From Caecibacteroides pullorum (GTDB taxonomy: Bacteria; Bacteroidota; Bacteroidia; Bacteroidales; Bacteroidaceae), in assembly GCF_019239235.1 (NCBI RefSeq), contig NZ_JAAZTS010000005.1, positions 103,408-167,407 on the forward strand: DNA of 64,000 bases, written 5' to 3'. Positions 19,043 through 27,055 of this stretch are shown here, one piece after another (the stretch's first letter is position 1; each line of letters opens with the position of its first letter). The translations under genes were made by a program, and so were the position numbers. Below the pieces are notes generated by a model. That model saw only the letters and a list, made by a program, of their open reading frames with translations. It had not been told where the DNA came from and ran no database searches.

Positions 19043-19996
19043 ATGAAGAATTTTACCTGCGTGCAGGATATCGGTAATCTGAAAACTGCACTTGCCGAAG
19101 CGTTCGAGATCAAAAAAGATCGGTTTAAATACGTAGAATTAGGACGCAACAAGACGTTGATGATGATTTTCTTCAACTCCAGTTTACGTACCCGTTTAAG
19201 CACACAAAAAGCGGCCCTGAATTTGGGAATGAATGTTATCGTACTCGATATTAATCAAGGCGCATGGAAGCTGGAAACTGAACGTGGCGTCATCATGGAT
19301 GGTGATAAACCAGAACACCTGCTGGAGGCTATCCCTGTAATGGGCTGTTATTGTGACATCATCGGTGTCCGTTCCTTTGCACGTTTCGAAAACAGAGACT
19401 ACGACTACAACGAAGTAATATTGAATCAGTTCATCCAATACTCAGGCCGTCCAGTATTCTCGATGGAAGCAGCAACCCGACACCCCTTACAGAGCTTTGC
19501 CGACCTCATCACTATTGAAGAATATAAAAAGAAGGAACGACCCAAAGTCGTAATGAGCTGGGCTCCCCATCCACGTCCCCTGCCACAAGCTGTTCCAAAT
19601 TCTTTTGCTGAATGGATGAATGCAACTGATTATGAGTTTGTCATCACCCACCCTGAAGGCTATGAACTGGATCCGAAGTTCGTAGGCAACGCTCGTGTAG
19701 AATATGATCAAATGAAAGCCTTCGAAGGCGCTGATTTTGTCTATGCCAAGAACTGGGCAGCCTACTCTGGCGACAATTATGGACAAATTCTGAGCAAAGA
19801 CCGTGCATGGACAGTAAGCGACCGCCAGATGGCCGTTACCAACAACGCTTATTTCATGCATTGCCTGCCTGTACGCCGCAACATGATTGTGACGGACGAC
19901 GTCATCGAAAGCCCGCAAAGCATCGTTATTCCTGAAGCGGCCAACCGCGAAATTTCAGCGACCGTCGTACTAAAGCGCCTGTTGGAAAGCCTATAA
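19043..19996 (+). CDS. argF': N-succinyl-L-ornithine carbamoyltransferase
   Basis: Transfers a carbamoyl group to N-succinylornithine in the Bacteroides variant of arginine synthesis. The 317-residue protein has the transcarbamylase folds: carbamoyl phosphate site FFNSSLRTR (about residues 43-51), MEAATRHPLQSFADL in the middle, and MHCLPVRRNM near the C-terminus. Residue 90 is proline (GDKPEHLLEAIPVMG). Family work shows that Pro90 here marks the N-succinyl enzyme, whereas N-acetylornithine enzymes have a glutamate. The gene starts after a plus-strand TATCTTTG box and ends in a strong terminator. The nearby proBA genes belong to a related glutamate-derived pathway; in relatives proA and argF' can be neighbours. 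Confidence 0.93.
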   Translation: MKNFTCVQDIGNLKTALAEAFEIKKDRFKYVELGRNKTLMMIFFNSSLRTRLSTQKAALNLGMNVIVLDINQGAWKLETERGVIMDGDKPEHLLEAIPVMGCYCDIIGVRSFARFENRDYDYNEVILNQFIQYSGRPVFSMEAATRHPLQSFADLITIEEYKKKERPKVVMSWAPHPRPLPQAVPNSFAEWMNATDYEFVITHPEGYELDPKFVGNARVEYDQMKAFEGADFVYAKNWAAYSGDNYGQILSKDRAWTVSDRQMAVTNNAYFMHCLPVRRNMIVTDDVIESPQSIVIPEAANREISATVVLKRLLESL

Positions 19997-20016
19997 AACT
20001 TTAAGTAACATTCAAT

Positions 20017-20055
20017 AAAATAAAGGGACGGCCTGATAGGCCGTCCCTTTATTTT
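20017..20055. terminator. Bidirectional terminator between argF' and the HIT gene
   Basis: AAAATAAAGGGACGGCC and GGCCGTCCCTTTATTTT form a perfect 17-bp stem around TGATA. The T-rich end reads out in both directions, so it serves both convergent genes. Confidence 0.9.
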
Positions 20056-20077
20056 ATCTATGAGGAGGAGGGGATTG

Positions 20078-20470
20078 TCAGAACGCGTTGCGAATCGCTT
20101 CGGCCACTTCTGCAAACTCTTCAGCAGAAAGCTGCAACTTGGGATTGGAGAAAAGCATATCTTTCTCGCTCTGCATCGGAATCAGATGAATATGAGCATG
20201 AGGCACTTCCAAACCCAAGACAGCCATTCCAACCTTCTTACAAGGAAAAGCCTTTCCGATAGCCAGTGCTACCTTCTTGGCAAAAACATGCATAGCGGCC
20301 AGTTCTTCATCTTTCAAATCAAAGATATAGTCTACCTCACGTTTCGGAATGACCAACGTATGTCCTTTTACCAACGGATTGATGTCCAAAAATGCGAAGA
20401 ATTGCTCGTCCTCCGCAACTTTATAACAGGGAATTTCGCCTGCTACAATTCTACTGAATATGGTTGCCAT
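20078..20470 (-). CDS. HIT-family nucleotide-binding hydrolase
   Basis: A 130-residue cytoplasmic protein of the histidine triad (HINT-like) branch, which hydrolyses nucleoside phosphoramidates or related nucleotides. Visible features are MATIFSRIVAGEIPCYKVAE at the N-terminus, FAFLDINPLVKGHTLVIPKR, and the catalytic triad HAHIHLIPM (HxHxHxx). The C-terminal part is a helix without further domains. It is encoded just after greA on the same strand and may share its transcript, although a weak hairpin with a T tract lies between them. The physiological substrate is unknown. Confidence 0.93.
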   Translation of the reverse strand: MATIFSRIVAGEIPCYKVAEDEQFFAFLDINPLVKGHTLVIPKREVDYIFDLKDEELAAMHVFAKKVALAIGKAFPCKKVGMAVLGLEVPHAHIHLIPMQSEKDMLFSNPKLQLSAEEFAEVAEAIRNAF

Positions 20471-20526
20471 AACGATAATATATTAAAAAAACAAGGCAAG
20501 CCACAACACATGACCTGCCTTACTGT

Positions 20527-20991
20527 TTAAAATGATATGTTCAATATTTCCAGCTCAATCATGCCTTGTGGCACTTTGATCTGTGCTTTCTCACCCACCT
20601 TCTTGCCAAGCAAACCTTGTGCAATGGGGGTATTGACTGAAATCTTGCCTTCCTTCAGATTGGCTTCGCTCTCCGACACGATGGTATAGGTCATCTTCAT
20701 GCCGTTCTTCACGTTCTTCAACTCCACCTTGTTCAGGATCTGTACAGAGTCGGTCTTCAGCTTAGACTCGTCGATGATCTTAGCATCGGCAATCACCGCT
20801 TTCAGCTTACTGATTTTCATCTCGAGCAATCCTTGTGCTTCCTTAGCTGCATCATACTCTGCATTTTCGGACAAGTCTCCCTTGTCGCGTGCTTCAGCAA
20901 TGGCAGCCACCACCTTGGGACGTTCCACTGCTTCCAGCTGTTTCAATTCGGCCAACAACTTGTTGTAGCCTTCTTCTGACATATAAGCCAT
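20527..20991 (-). CDS. greA: Transcription elongation factor GreA
   Basis: Rescues backtracked RNA polymerase by stimulating transcript cleavage. The 154-residue protein has the N-terminal coiled coil (GYNKLLAELKQLEAVERPKV, LLEMKISKLKAVIADAKI) with the acidic tip motif GDLSENAEYDAAKEA. It also has the C-terminal FKBP-like domain (NTPIAQGLLGKKVGEKAQIK). The start at 20991 is chosen because MAYMSEEGYNKLL is the family N-terminus and a GGAGGAAAAAA ribosome site lies just before it. Upstream in-frame sequence does not resemble GreA. The leader has a hairpin and a TATCTTTG box. Confidence 0.96.
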   Translation of the reverse strand: MAYMSEEGYNKLLAELKQLEAVERPKVVAAIAEARDKGDLSENAEYDAAKEAQGLLEMKISKLKAVIADAKIIDESKLKTDSVQILNKVELKNVKNGMKMTYTIVSESEANLKEGKISVNTPIAQGLLGKKVGEKAQIKVPQGMIELEILNISF

Positions 20992-21042
20992 AATTTTTTC
21001 CTCCTTATTATTCTTAATTGATATATTATAAACAAAAAAGAA

Positions 21043-21096
21043 TTCCAACATGTCAACCATGCTGGAACCCTCTTCCAATATTTGTTCGCAAAGATA
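21043..21096 (-). promoter_or_regulatory. greA promoter box and leader hairpin
   Basis: TATCTTTG (21089-21096, minus strand) is the likely -7 box. Directly downstream in the leader, TTCCAACATG and CATGCTGGAA (21043-21067) form a 10-bp stem with one imperfect pair and a 5-base loop. No T tract follows, so it is a leader structure rather than a terminator. Confidence 0.5.
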
Positions 21097-21175
21097 GCAC
21101 TTTAAACAATATGCGTCAAGTGCCAATCGCTGTTTTGTAACATATTTAATGGAGTTCGTCCTCCATTATAACAAA

Positions 21176-22330
21176 TTACAACAACTTCTGCACAGCAGCA
21201 TCCAAATCCTTAATAGTCTCGCCACGAGCACTCAGCTCATTATTACGATTTACCAAGAACAAGGTCGGCAGGTTCTGCACATTGTAAGCAGCTGCTACTG
21301 ACGAGTAGACACCGTTGGCATCGCGCACGCAAATCCACGGCAGGTTGTCGGCTGTAGTCTTCCAATAATGTTCATCGGCATCCAAAGACACCTGATAAAT
21401 CTCCAGCCCACGAGAAGCATACTTGTCATACAAGTCACGCAACATATAGTTATGACTGGCCGAAACTGCACTCTGATATACGGTAAAGTCCACAATAACG
21501 ACCTTTCCCTTGAGGTCTGTCAGCTTATGGGCATTTCCTTTCAAGTCGCGCAAGTTAATGTCAATCACACCCGTTTCCGACACCTGTACCTGTTCGGGCA
21601 GCTCCAACGTCTGTTGCTGGGGAGTACGTGTATTCTTCATGCCTTTGATGACGATGTTATACAGATTCTTTGAACGGTTGGCATGAGGATAATAATTGTT
21701 CAGGCTCGTAGCTACGGCCGCAAAGCATTTGATGTCATCACGACTATTCAAAGGATCGAATATCAGATAATTGTTCACCTTCTGGAACAGAGCAAAATAG
21801 GCAGCCGCCGTATTGGGAGCCGCGAAAATATAGCGGATCTTCACCTCATCTTTATACCGCTTCATCATCGCAGTCAGACTATCCTGGAACACATCTACAC
21901 CAATACTATGAGCCTGCATAGCCCGATATAATTCATCCACCTTATTCTGCAACTGAAGTTGTTTCAACGACAACTCCTTGATTTTCTCGCTGCTGGGCGA
22001 ACCTTCAACCGTATAATCCGTCGCAAAATTATCATATCCGGCATTAATTCGAACGGTTTCGGTAGAATCTACCGAGAAATTGATAATCTTGTCTTCTACC
22101 CTCAAACGGTAGAATTCAGGAGATTCCGGCCGAGCTTCCTTGAAGGTATAGGCACCTCCAGCGTTCAGTTTGACAGAATCAAGAGGAACAATCCCTTCCA
22201 ATGCAGATGCTTCCAGATAAAGCATCTTCCCTTCAGCACCCGTCACTTCACCTTCCACCTTAAACTTCGGTTCTGAATCGCAAGCGCTCAAAGCTGCCAT
22301 GGCAAATGCCATCACTACTATTTTCTTCAT
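21176..22330 (-). CDS. Thioredoxin-fold lipoprotein with DUF4369-like N-terminus, no CxxC
   Basis: A 384-residue lipoprotein (MKKIVVMAFAMAALSAC, lipobox LSAC). The N-terminal half resembles the DUF4369 beta domain common in Bacteroides (FKVEGEVTGAEGKMLYLEAS). The C-terminal third is an AhpC/TSA-TlpA-like thioredoxin fold: INLRDLKGNAHKLTDLKGKV, VVIVDFTVYQSAVSASHNYM, LRDLYDKYASRGLEIYQVSL, NLPTLFLVNRNNELSARGE. The place of the redox CxxC is taken by QSAVSAS, so thiol-disulfide exchange is not possible. A binding or structural role is more likely. The start at 22330 is chosen because the signal peptide begins there. It faces pnp across a divergent promoter region. Confidence 0.8.
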   Translation of the reverse strand: MKKIVVMAFAMAALSACDSEPKFKVEGEVTGAEGKMLYLEASALEGIVPLDSVKLNAGGAYTFKEARPESPEFYRLRVEDKIINFSVDSTETVRINAGYDNFATDYTVEGSPSSEKIKELSLKQLQLQNKVDELYRAMQAHSIGVDVFQDSLTAMMKRYKDEVKIRYIFAAPNTAAAYFALFQKVNNYLIFDPLNSRDDIKCFAAVATSLNNYYPHANRSKNLYNIVIKGMKNTRTPQQQTLELPEQVQVSETGVIDINLRDLKGNAHKLTDLKGKVVIVDFTVYQSAVSASHNYMLRDLYDKYASRGLEIYQVSLDADEHYWKTTADNLPWICVRDANGVYSSVAAAYNVQNLPTLFLVNRNNELSARGETIKDLDAAVQKLL

Positions 22331-22488
22331 ATTGTCAGTGTGTTTATTTTCAAAATCAACGTGCAAATATACTCCTTTTCACGCTTAGTCAAAGCATTTT
22401 TCCAGCTTCTTCCACCACAAAACATAAAAAAAAGGCCGAAATCGAAACTTTTAAACTCATTTCCACCTGATTAAGAGAATAAAATCAC

Positions 22489-22496
22489 TATCTTTG
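22489..22496 (+). promoter_or_regulatory. Bacteroides -7 box upstream of pnp
   Basis: TATCTTTG on the plus strand lies 39 bases before the pnp start codon. I see no clear -33 box. Confidence 0.5.
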
Positions 22497-22534
22497 CACG
22501 AATTTTGAAAGAAAATAGATATAAAAGTTTTTTT

Positions 22535-24706
22535 ATGATTAACCCAATTGTTAAGACGATCGAGCTTCCTGATGGCAGAACCATCACGCTCGAAACGGGA
22601 AAGCTGGCAAAACAGGCAGACGGTTCTGTAATGCTCCGCATGGGCAACACCATGCTGCTGGCTACTGTTTGTGCCGCAAAAGACGCAGTTCCCGGAACAG
22701 ATTTTATGCCGCTTCAGGTAGAGTACAAAGAAAAATTCTCCGCATTCGGACGTTTCCCCGGCGGCTTCACCAAACGTGAAGGACGCGCTTCGGACTACGA
22801 AATTCTGACTTGCCGCCTGGTTGACCGTGCTCTCCGCCCCCTTTTCCCCGACAATTTCCACGCAGAAGTATATGTAAACATTATACTTTTCTCGGCCGAC
22901 GGCGTAGACATGCCCGACGCACTGGCCGGACTGGCCGCTTCTGCCGCACTGGCCGTATCGGACATTCCATTCAATGGTCCTATCTCTGAGGTACGCGTAG
23001 CGCGCATCAACGGAGAATTCGTCATCAACCCCACTTTCGAACAGCTCGAGCAGGCCGACATGGACCTCATGGTCGGCGCTACCTACGAGAACATCATGAT
23101 GGTGGAAGGCGAAATGAAGGAAGTATCTGAGCAAGACCTGCTAGCCGCCCTGAAAGCTGCCCACGAGGCCATCAAGCCACAGTGTAAGGCACAGATGGAA
23201 CTGGCCGAAGAGGTAGGTTCCACCGTAAAGCGCGAATACTGCCACGAAGTGAACGACGAAGACCTGCGCAAGGCCGTACACGAAGCCTGCTACGACAAGG
23301 CTTATGCTATTGCCGCCAGTGGTAACCGTAACAAGCACGAACGTCAGGATGCCTTCGACGCCATCTGCGAAGAATTCAAGGCTCAATTCACAGAAGAGGA
23401 ATTGGAAGAAAAAGCTCCGCTCATCGACCGCTACTATCACGACGTAGAAAAAGAGGCTATGCGCCGTTGCATCCTCGATGAAGGCAAGCGTCTGGACGGC
23501 CGTAAGACAACAGAGATCCGCCCCATCTGGTGTGAAGTAAGCCCGCTGCCTGGCCCTCATGGTTCGGCCATCTTTACCCGCGGCGAGACACAGTCACTGT
23601 CTACAGCCACACTGGGTACGAAGCTTGATGAAAAAATCGTCGACGACGTACTGACCCACGGCAAAGAGCGCTTCCTGCTACATTACAACTTCCCCCCATT
23701 TTCTACAGGCGAAGCCAAGGCACAGCGCGGTGTAGGCCGTCGTGAAATTGGTCACGGCCATTTGGCTTGGCGTGCATTAAAGGGACAAATTCCTGAAGAC
23801 TATCCTTACGTAGTACGCGTTGTTTCTGATATCCTCGAATCCAACGGTTCTTCTTCCATGGCTACCGTATGTGCCGGCACGCTGGCCTTGATGGATGCCG
23901 GTGTGAAGATCAAGAACCCTGTATCGGGTATCGCCATGGGCCTTATCAAAAATCCGGGCGAAGAAAAATATGCAGTCCTCTCCGACATCCTTGGTGACGA
24001 AGACCACCTGGGTGACATGGACTTCAAAGTAACAGGTACAAAGAACGGTATCACCGCTACCCAAATGGATATCAAGGTGGACGGTCTGTCATACGACATT
24101 CTGGAGAAAGCTCTGCTGCAAGCCAAAGAAGGTCGCGAATACATCCTGGGTAAACTGACAGAATGTATCGCCGAACCGCGCCCCGAACTGAAACCACACG
24201 CTCCGCGCATCGAAACCATGACCATTCCGAAAGAATTCATCGGTGCTGTCATCGGCCCGGGCGGAAAGATCATTCAGGGTATGCAGGAAGAGACAGGTGC
24301 TACCATCACCATCGAAGAAGAAGATAACGTAGGCAAGATCGAAATCGCCGGCACCAACAAGCAGAGCATCGATGACGCCATCCGGATGATCAAGGCTATT
24401 GTAGCCGTTCCCGAGATAGGAGAAGTCTACAAAGGAAAGATCCGTTCCATCATGCCTTACGGTGCATTCGTTGAATTCCTGCCAGGCAAAGACGGTTTGC
24501 TCCACATCTCCGAAATCGACTGGAAACGCCTCGAAACGGTAGAAGAAGCCGGACTAAAAGAAGGCGACGACATCGAAGTGAAGCTGCTGGACATCGATCC
24601 GAAGACAGGCAAGTTCAAACTGTCTCACAAGGTACTGATCCCCAAACCTGAAGGTTACAGCGAAAAGCCCGAAAGACCCAGAAGAGAAAAAAAATCCAAC
24701 AACTAA
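22535..24706 (+). CDS. pnp: Polyribonucleotide nucleotidyltransferase (PNPase)
   Basis: Phosphorolytic 3'-5' exoribonuclease of mRNA decay. The 723-residue protein contains, in order, a first RNase PH domain ([34 protein letters not shown]), the all-helical linker, and a second RNase PH domain (SVMATV-like [30 protein letters not shown] with the catalytic aspartates). A KH domain ([20 protein letters not shown]) and an S1 domain ([20 protein letters not shown]) follow. The start at 22535 ([15 protein letters not shown]) follows the family N-terminus; ten upstream codons in frame are lysine-rich leader. It has its own promoter box and a strong terminator. Confidence 0.97.
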   Translation: MINPIVKTIELPDGRTITLETGKLAKQADGSVMLRMGNTMLLATVCAAKDAVPGTDFMPLQVEYKEKFSAFGRFPGGFTKREGRASDYEILTCRLVDRALRPLFPDNFHAEVYVNIILFSADGVDMPDALAGLAASAALAVSDIPFNGPISEVRVARINGEFVINPTFEQLEQADMDLMVGATYENIMMVEGEMKEVSEQDLLAALKAAHEAIKPQCKAQMELAEEVGSTVKREYCHEVNDEDLRKAVHEACYDKAYAIAASGNRNKHERQDAFDAICEEFKAQFTEEELEEKAPLIDRYYHDVEKEAMRRCILDEGKRLDGRKTTEIRPIWCEVSPLPGPHGSAIFTRGETQSLSTATLGTKLDEKIVDDVLTHGKERFLLHYNFPPFSTGEAKAQRGVGRREIGHGHLAWRALKGQIPEDYPYVVRVVSDILESNGSSSMATVCAGTLALMDAGVKIKNPVSGIAMGLIKNPGEEKYAVLSDILGDEDHLGDMDFKVTGTKNGITATQMDIKVDGLSYDILEKALLQAKEGREYILGKLTECIAEPRPELKPHAPRIETMTIPKEFIGAVIGPGGKIIQGMQEETGATITIEEEDNVGKIEIAGTNKQSIDDAIRMIKAIVAVPEIGEVYKGKIRSIMPYGAFVEFLPGKDGLLHISEIDWKRLETVEEAGLKEGDDIEVKLLDIDPKTGKFKLSHKVLIPKPEGYSEKPERPRREKKSNN

Positions 24707-24738
24707 CGGACAACCAATCTTTTCTATATAATAATAAG

Positions 24739-24767
24739 GTGTACCGCCGTGGCGGTACACTTTTTTT
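24739..24767 (+). terminator. Rho-independent terminator of pnp
   Basis: GTGTACCGCC and GGCGGTACAC form a perfect GC-rich stem with a very short loop, followed by seven T. It lies 32 bases after the pnp stop. Confidence 0.9.
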
Positions 24768-24834
24768 GTTTTTGAAGGTTCTACTACTCCGCAAGAACCC
24801 TTGAAATCCGAGCTCTGAAATCTGAAAAAATCCG

Positions 24835-24842
24835 TATCTTTG
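24835..24842 (+). promoter_or_regulatory. Bacteroides -7 box upstream of the response regulator
   Basis: TATCTTTG on the plus strand lies 20 bases before the start codon, which implies a very short leader. No clear -33 box is seen. Confidence 0.5.
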
Positions 24843-24862
24843 CTTCAAAATACACAGATATC

Positions 24863-25561
24863 ATGATCAAGTTACTCCTGGTAGAAGACGACCCCAACCT
24901 GCGTTATGTGGTGCAGTGCGGACTGGAAGACATCATCGGCGGCTACGACGTGCAGACGGCCGTCAACGGCGAAGAAGGACTGAAAACATGGGCTTCATTC
25001 AAACCCGACATCATCATCAGCGACATCGACATGCCCGTAATGGACGGCTTCGAGATGGTACGCCGCATCCGCGAAACCGATGCCAATACCCCCATCCTGT
25101 TTGCCTCGGCCCTCACCTCGCCCAGGGACGTACGATTCGGCTACCAGCTGGGCGTAAACAACTACGTAAAGAAGCCCTTCATCGCCGAAGAGCTGGACGC
25201 GCACATACACGCCGTACTGAAGATGACACAAGGTGTACACATGCGTACAGAAACAGGCTTCTGTCAGTTCGGTCCCTACAGGCTGGACACCGAACGCAAC
25301 ACCTTGCGCAACGACCGCACCGGCAAAAGCCAGGCACTGACCGCCACTGAAGCCAACATCTTGCACATCCTGGCCCAAAACAAAAATGAAACCGTGCGCC
25401 GCGAAGCCATCCTGAGCCGCTGCTGGAACACAGAGGACGACTACTTCGCCTCGCGCAGCCTCGACGTCTTCGTTTCCAAGCTGCGCAAGCTCTTCGAGGC
25501 TGACGCCGACATCGAAATCAAGACCGTCCGCGGCGTGGGGCTGATGCTGGTGGCGGAATAA
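24863..25561 (+). CDS. OmpR-family response regulator (orphan)
   Basis: A 232-residue DNA-binding response regulator. The receiver domain at about residues 1-120 has the acidic pocket (LLVEDDPNLRYVV), the phosphoacceptor in DIIISDIDMPVMDGFEMV, the conserved switch residue region (FASALTSPRD) and the KKPF motif. The C-terminal winged-helix domain shows LTATEANILHILAQNKNETV, RREAILSRCW and SRSLDVFVSKLRKLF, ending KTVRGVGLML. This order fits the RprY-like regulators of Bacteroides. No histidine kinase gene is adjacent, so its partner is elsewhere. The target genes are unknown. Confidence 0.93.
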   Translation: MIKLLLVEDDPNLRYVVQCGLEDIIGGYDVQTAVNGEEGLKTWASFKPDIIISDIDMPVMDGFEMVRRIRETDANTPILFASALTSPRDVRFGYQLGVNNYVKKPFIAEELDAHIHAVLKMTQGVHMRTETGFCQFGPYRLDTERNTLRNDRTGKSQALTATEANILHILAQNKNETVRREAILSRCWNTEDDYFASRSLDVFVSKLRKLFEADADIEIKTVRGVGLMLVAE

Positions 25562-25568
25562 AAAACAA

Positions 25569-25754
25569 ATGTCTAATCCCAATTTTGATAAAATGAAAAG
25601 AAAATGTCCACATTGCCACAGCACCATCAGCTTCCGAACTCGATTGGCTGTGTATAAAATAAAAAATACGAGACTCAAACTTGAATCCCGTATTTCCATT
25701 TACACAAAATCTTTTATAGCGCCTATTGGGGGGACATTTACTGAATATCCCTAA
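25569..25754 (+). CDS. Short ORF with one CPHC knuckle, possibly a truncated remnant
   Basis: The 61-codon frame directly after the response regulator starts MSNPNFDKMKRKCPHCHSTI. Its CxxC resembles half of a zinc ribbon. A second CxxC is absent, and the 3' half runs through the terminator hairpin of the opposite-strand gene. It could be the head of a decayed small zinc-ribbon protein or chance coding. No function can be assigned. Confidence 0.25.
   Translation: MSNPNFDKMKRKCPHCHSTISFRTRLAVYKIKNTRLKLESRISIYTKSFIAPIGGTFTEYP
25658..25695 (-). terminator. Terminator of the lipocalin-like lipoprotein gene
   Basis: On the minus strand AAATACGGGATTCAA and TTGAGTCTCGTATTT pair over 15 bp with two G-U pairs and a 2-base loop, then a T-rich run follows. 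It lies about 95 bases after the lipoprotein stop. Confidence 0.7.
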
Positions 25755-25789
25755 CTTTACTTCTATATTCTATTTATATTGAACTCATA

Positions 25790-26191
25790 TTATTTACGTA
25801 TATACGTATATCCACCCCACACTAGTCTAGAAGGAGTAATCGTTATTTTATACTCTACATTCTCATCATATATGAGCACAAAATTTCCTGTCCACACAAT
25901 TGTTAAATAGGTATCTCCGTTTACTTCCTTTTTTAATACATATTCAAAATTATAAGTATCAGGATCTGTACCATCTGTATAAATAGCGCTCAACGAACCT
26001 TTATTATTGCTACTAAATTCAACTCGCAAAACAGCCTCTTTATAATTAATTCTCATTTCCGACGATTCCCATCTTCCTGTAATCGAAGCATTTCCACTTA
26101 CTTCACTAGGATCATCATCTCCACAACTTACCATACACACACTTAATGCCAACATCATCAGCATCATTGATAAATACTTCATTGTTTTCAT
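25790..26191 (-). CDS. Small lipocalin-like lipoprotein
   Basis: A 133-residue lipoprotein (MLMMLALSVCMVSC, lipobox MVSC, followed by GDDD). The mature part begins ITGRWESSEMRI, the 'G-x-W' start typical of lipocalin-like domains of Bacteroides. It continues with alternating beta strands (VLRVEFSSNNKGSLSAIYTD, TYNFEYVLKKEVNGDTYLTI) to VWGGYTYIRK at the end. The GDDD after the lipid cysteine resembles lipoprotein surface-export signals (acidic stretch), which suggests but does not prove surface exposure. The DNA is AT-rich compared with pnp. It is monocistronic, with its own terminator. The role is unknown. Confidence 0.75.
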   Translation of the reverse strand: MKTMKYLSMMLMMLALSVCMVSCGDDDPSEVSGNASITGRWESSEMRINYKEAVLRVEFSSNNKGSLSAIYTDGTDPDTYNFEYVLKKEVNGDTYLTIVWTGNFVLIYDENVEYKITITPSRLVWGGYTYIRK

Positions 26192-26381
26192 ATTCTATTC
26201 TTTTTTTGATTAATTTATTTGTGGCAACAAATATAAACATTCATTCTGAGACAAACAGCGCTGCTTGTCTCCAATTTATATACATGTATTCAAATTGAAC
26301 ACATTCAAATATGATTTAAGCAATTCACAGCCATAAAAACACGGAACAATGCGAAATTATTGAATAAATAAACAATTTCTA

Positions 26382-26612
26382 TCAACTTACATCCTTACAC
26401 TTACTATTTAACTCTTCCGAATAGAGACTAAAGAAATCATAGTCTAATACAACCGAAATCTTCATCAACAACTCTGTATCAATGGAATATTTCTCAAATA
26501 TCTTATAAACATTAGCACGTCCGCACGACAGTTGTCTAGCCATCGATACGACTGTACACTTACGTTCAATCATTTTCTCTCTAATAAGTTTTCCAATATG
26601 TATCATAGACAA
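26382..26612 (-). CDS. Small XRE-type helix-turn-helix protein
   Basis: A 76-residue protein that is almost only a helix-turn-helix. MIHIGKLIREKMIERKCTVV is followed by SMARQLSCGRANVYKIFEKY (turn and recognition helix) and SIDTELLMKISVVLDYDFFS. This composition is typical of small XRE-family regulators that are common in Bacteroides. No partner toxin or phage gene is adjacent. It lies between the lipocalin-like gene and a long AT-rich gap before the M64 peptidase, and may regulate either of them. The target is not known. Confidence 0.8.
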   Translation of the reverse strand: MSMIHIGKLIREKMIERKCTVVSMARQLSCGRANVYKIFEKYSIDTELLMKISVVLDYDFFSLYSEELNSKCKDVS

Positions 26613-27055
26613 TCTTACCTATTTTGAATACTCAACCCTTGCAAATATATAAAATACAAGGCAGACAACTACTCATATAGACTAAAAAAATAGTTACATT
26701 CATTCACACAAATATAAAACAGTATAATTTTATTTTACATTACAAAACACACACTTATTTCTCACTGAATCACAGCAGATTTTTACCTTCGTACATTTAA
26801 CAACAACTAACAATACATTAACAACAAATAGTACCTTATAACTGTTAAAATACCATTTACATTTCCAAAAGAGGACAACAAAAAAAATATCAAAAATGAG
26901 AGAATCTGCCATTCTTGTTTGTCAACAAGCTCTTTATTCGCAAAAGTCAATATTCTTTAGACGTATATTTTTTTTATTTTTAGAGACACCTTATTTATAT
27001 ACATTTTCTTATTTTTGCAAGAAACTAATACTCTTCCTACAATAACATATTCAAT
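26613..27055. other. AT-rich gap upstream of the M64 peptidase gene
   Basis: No gene is supported in these 443 bases; a 60-codon minus frame inside is low-complexity, AT-driven sequence. TATTTTTG at 27010-27017 on the plus strand fits a -7 box for the peptidase gene. I see no repeat or attachment site. Confidence 0.6.

Noticed and set aside
26730..26912. 60-codon minus-strand frame before the M64 gene
   Set aside because: Low-complexity, AT-driven translation rich in Val, Phe, Cys and Lys, with no ribosome site and no recognisable family.
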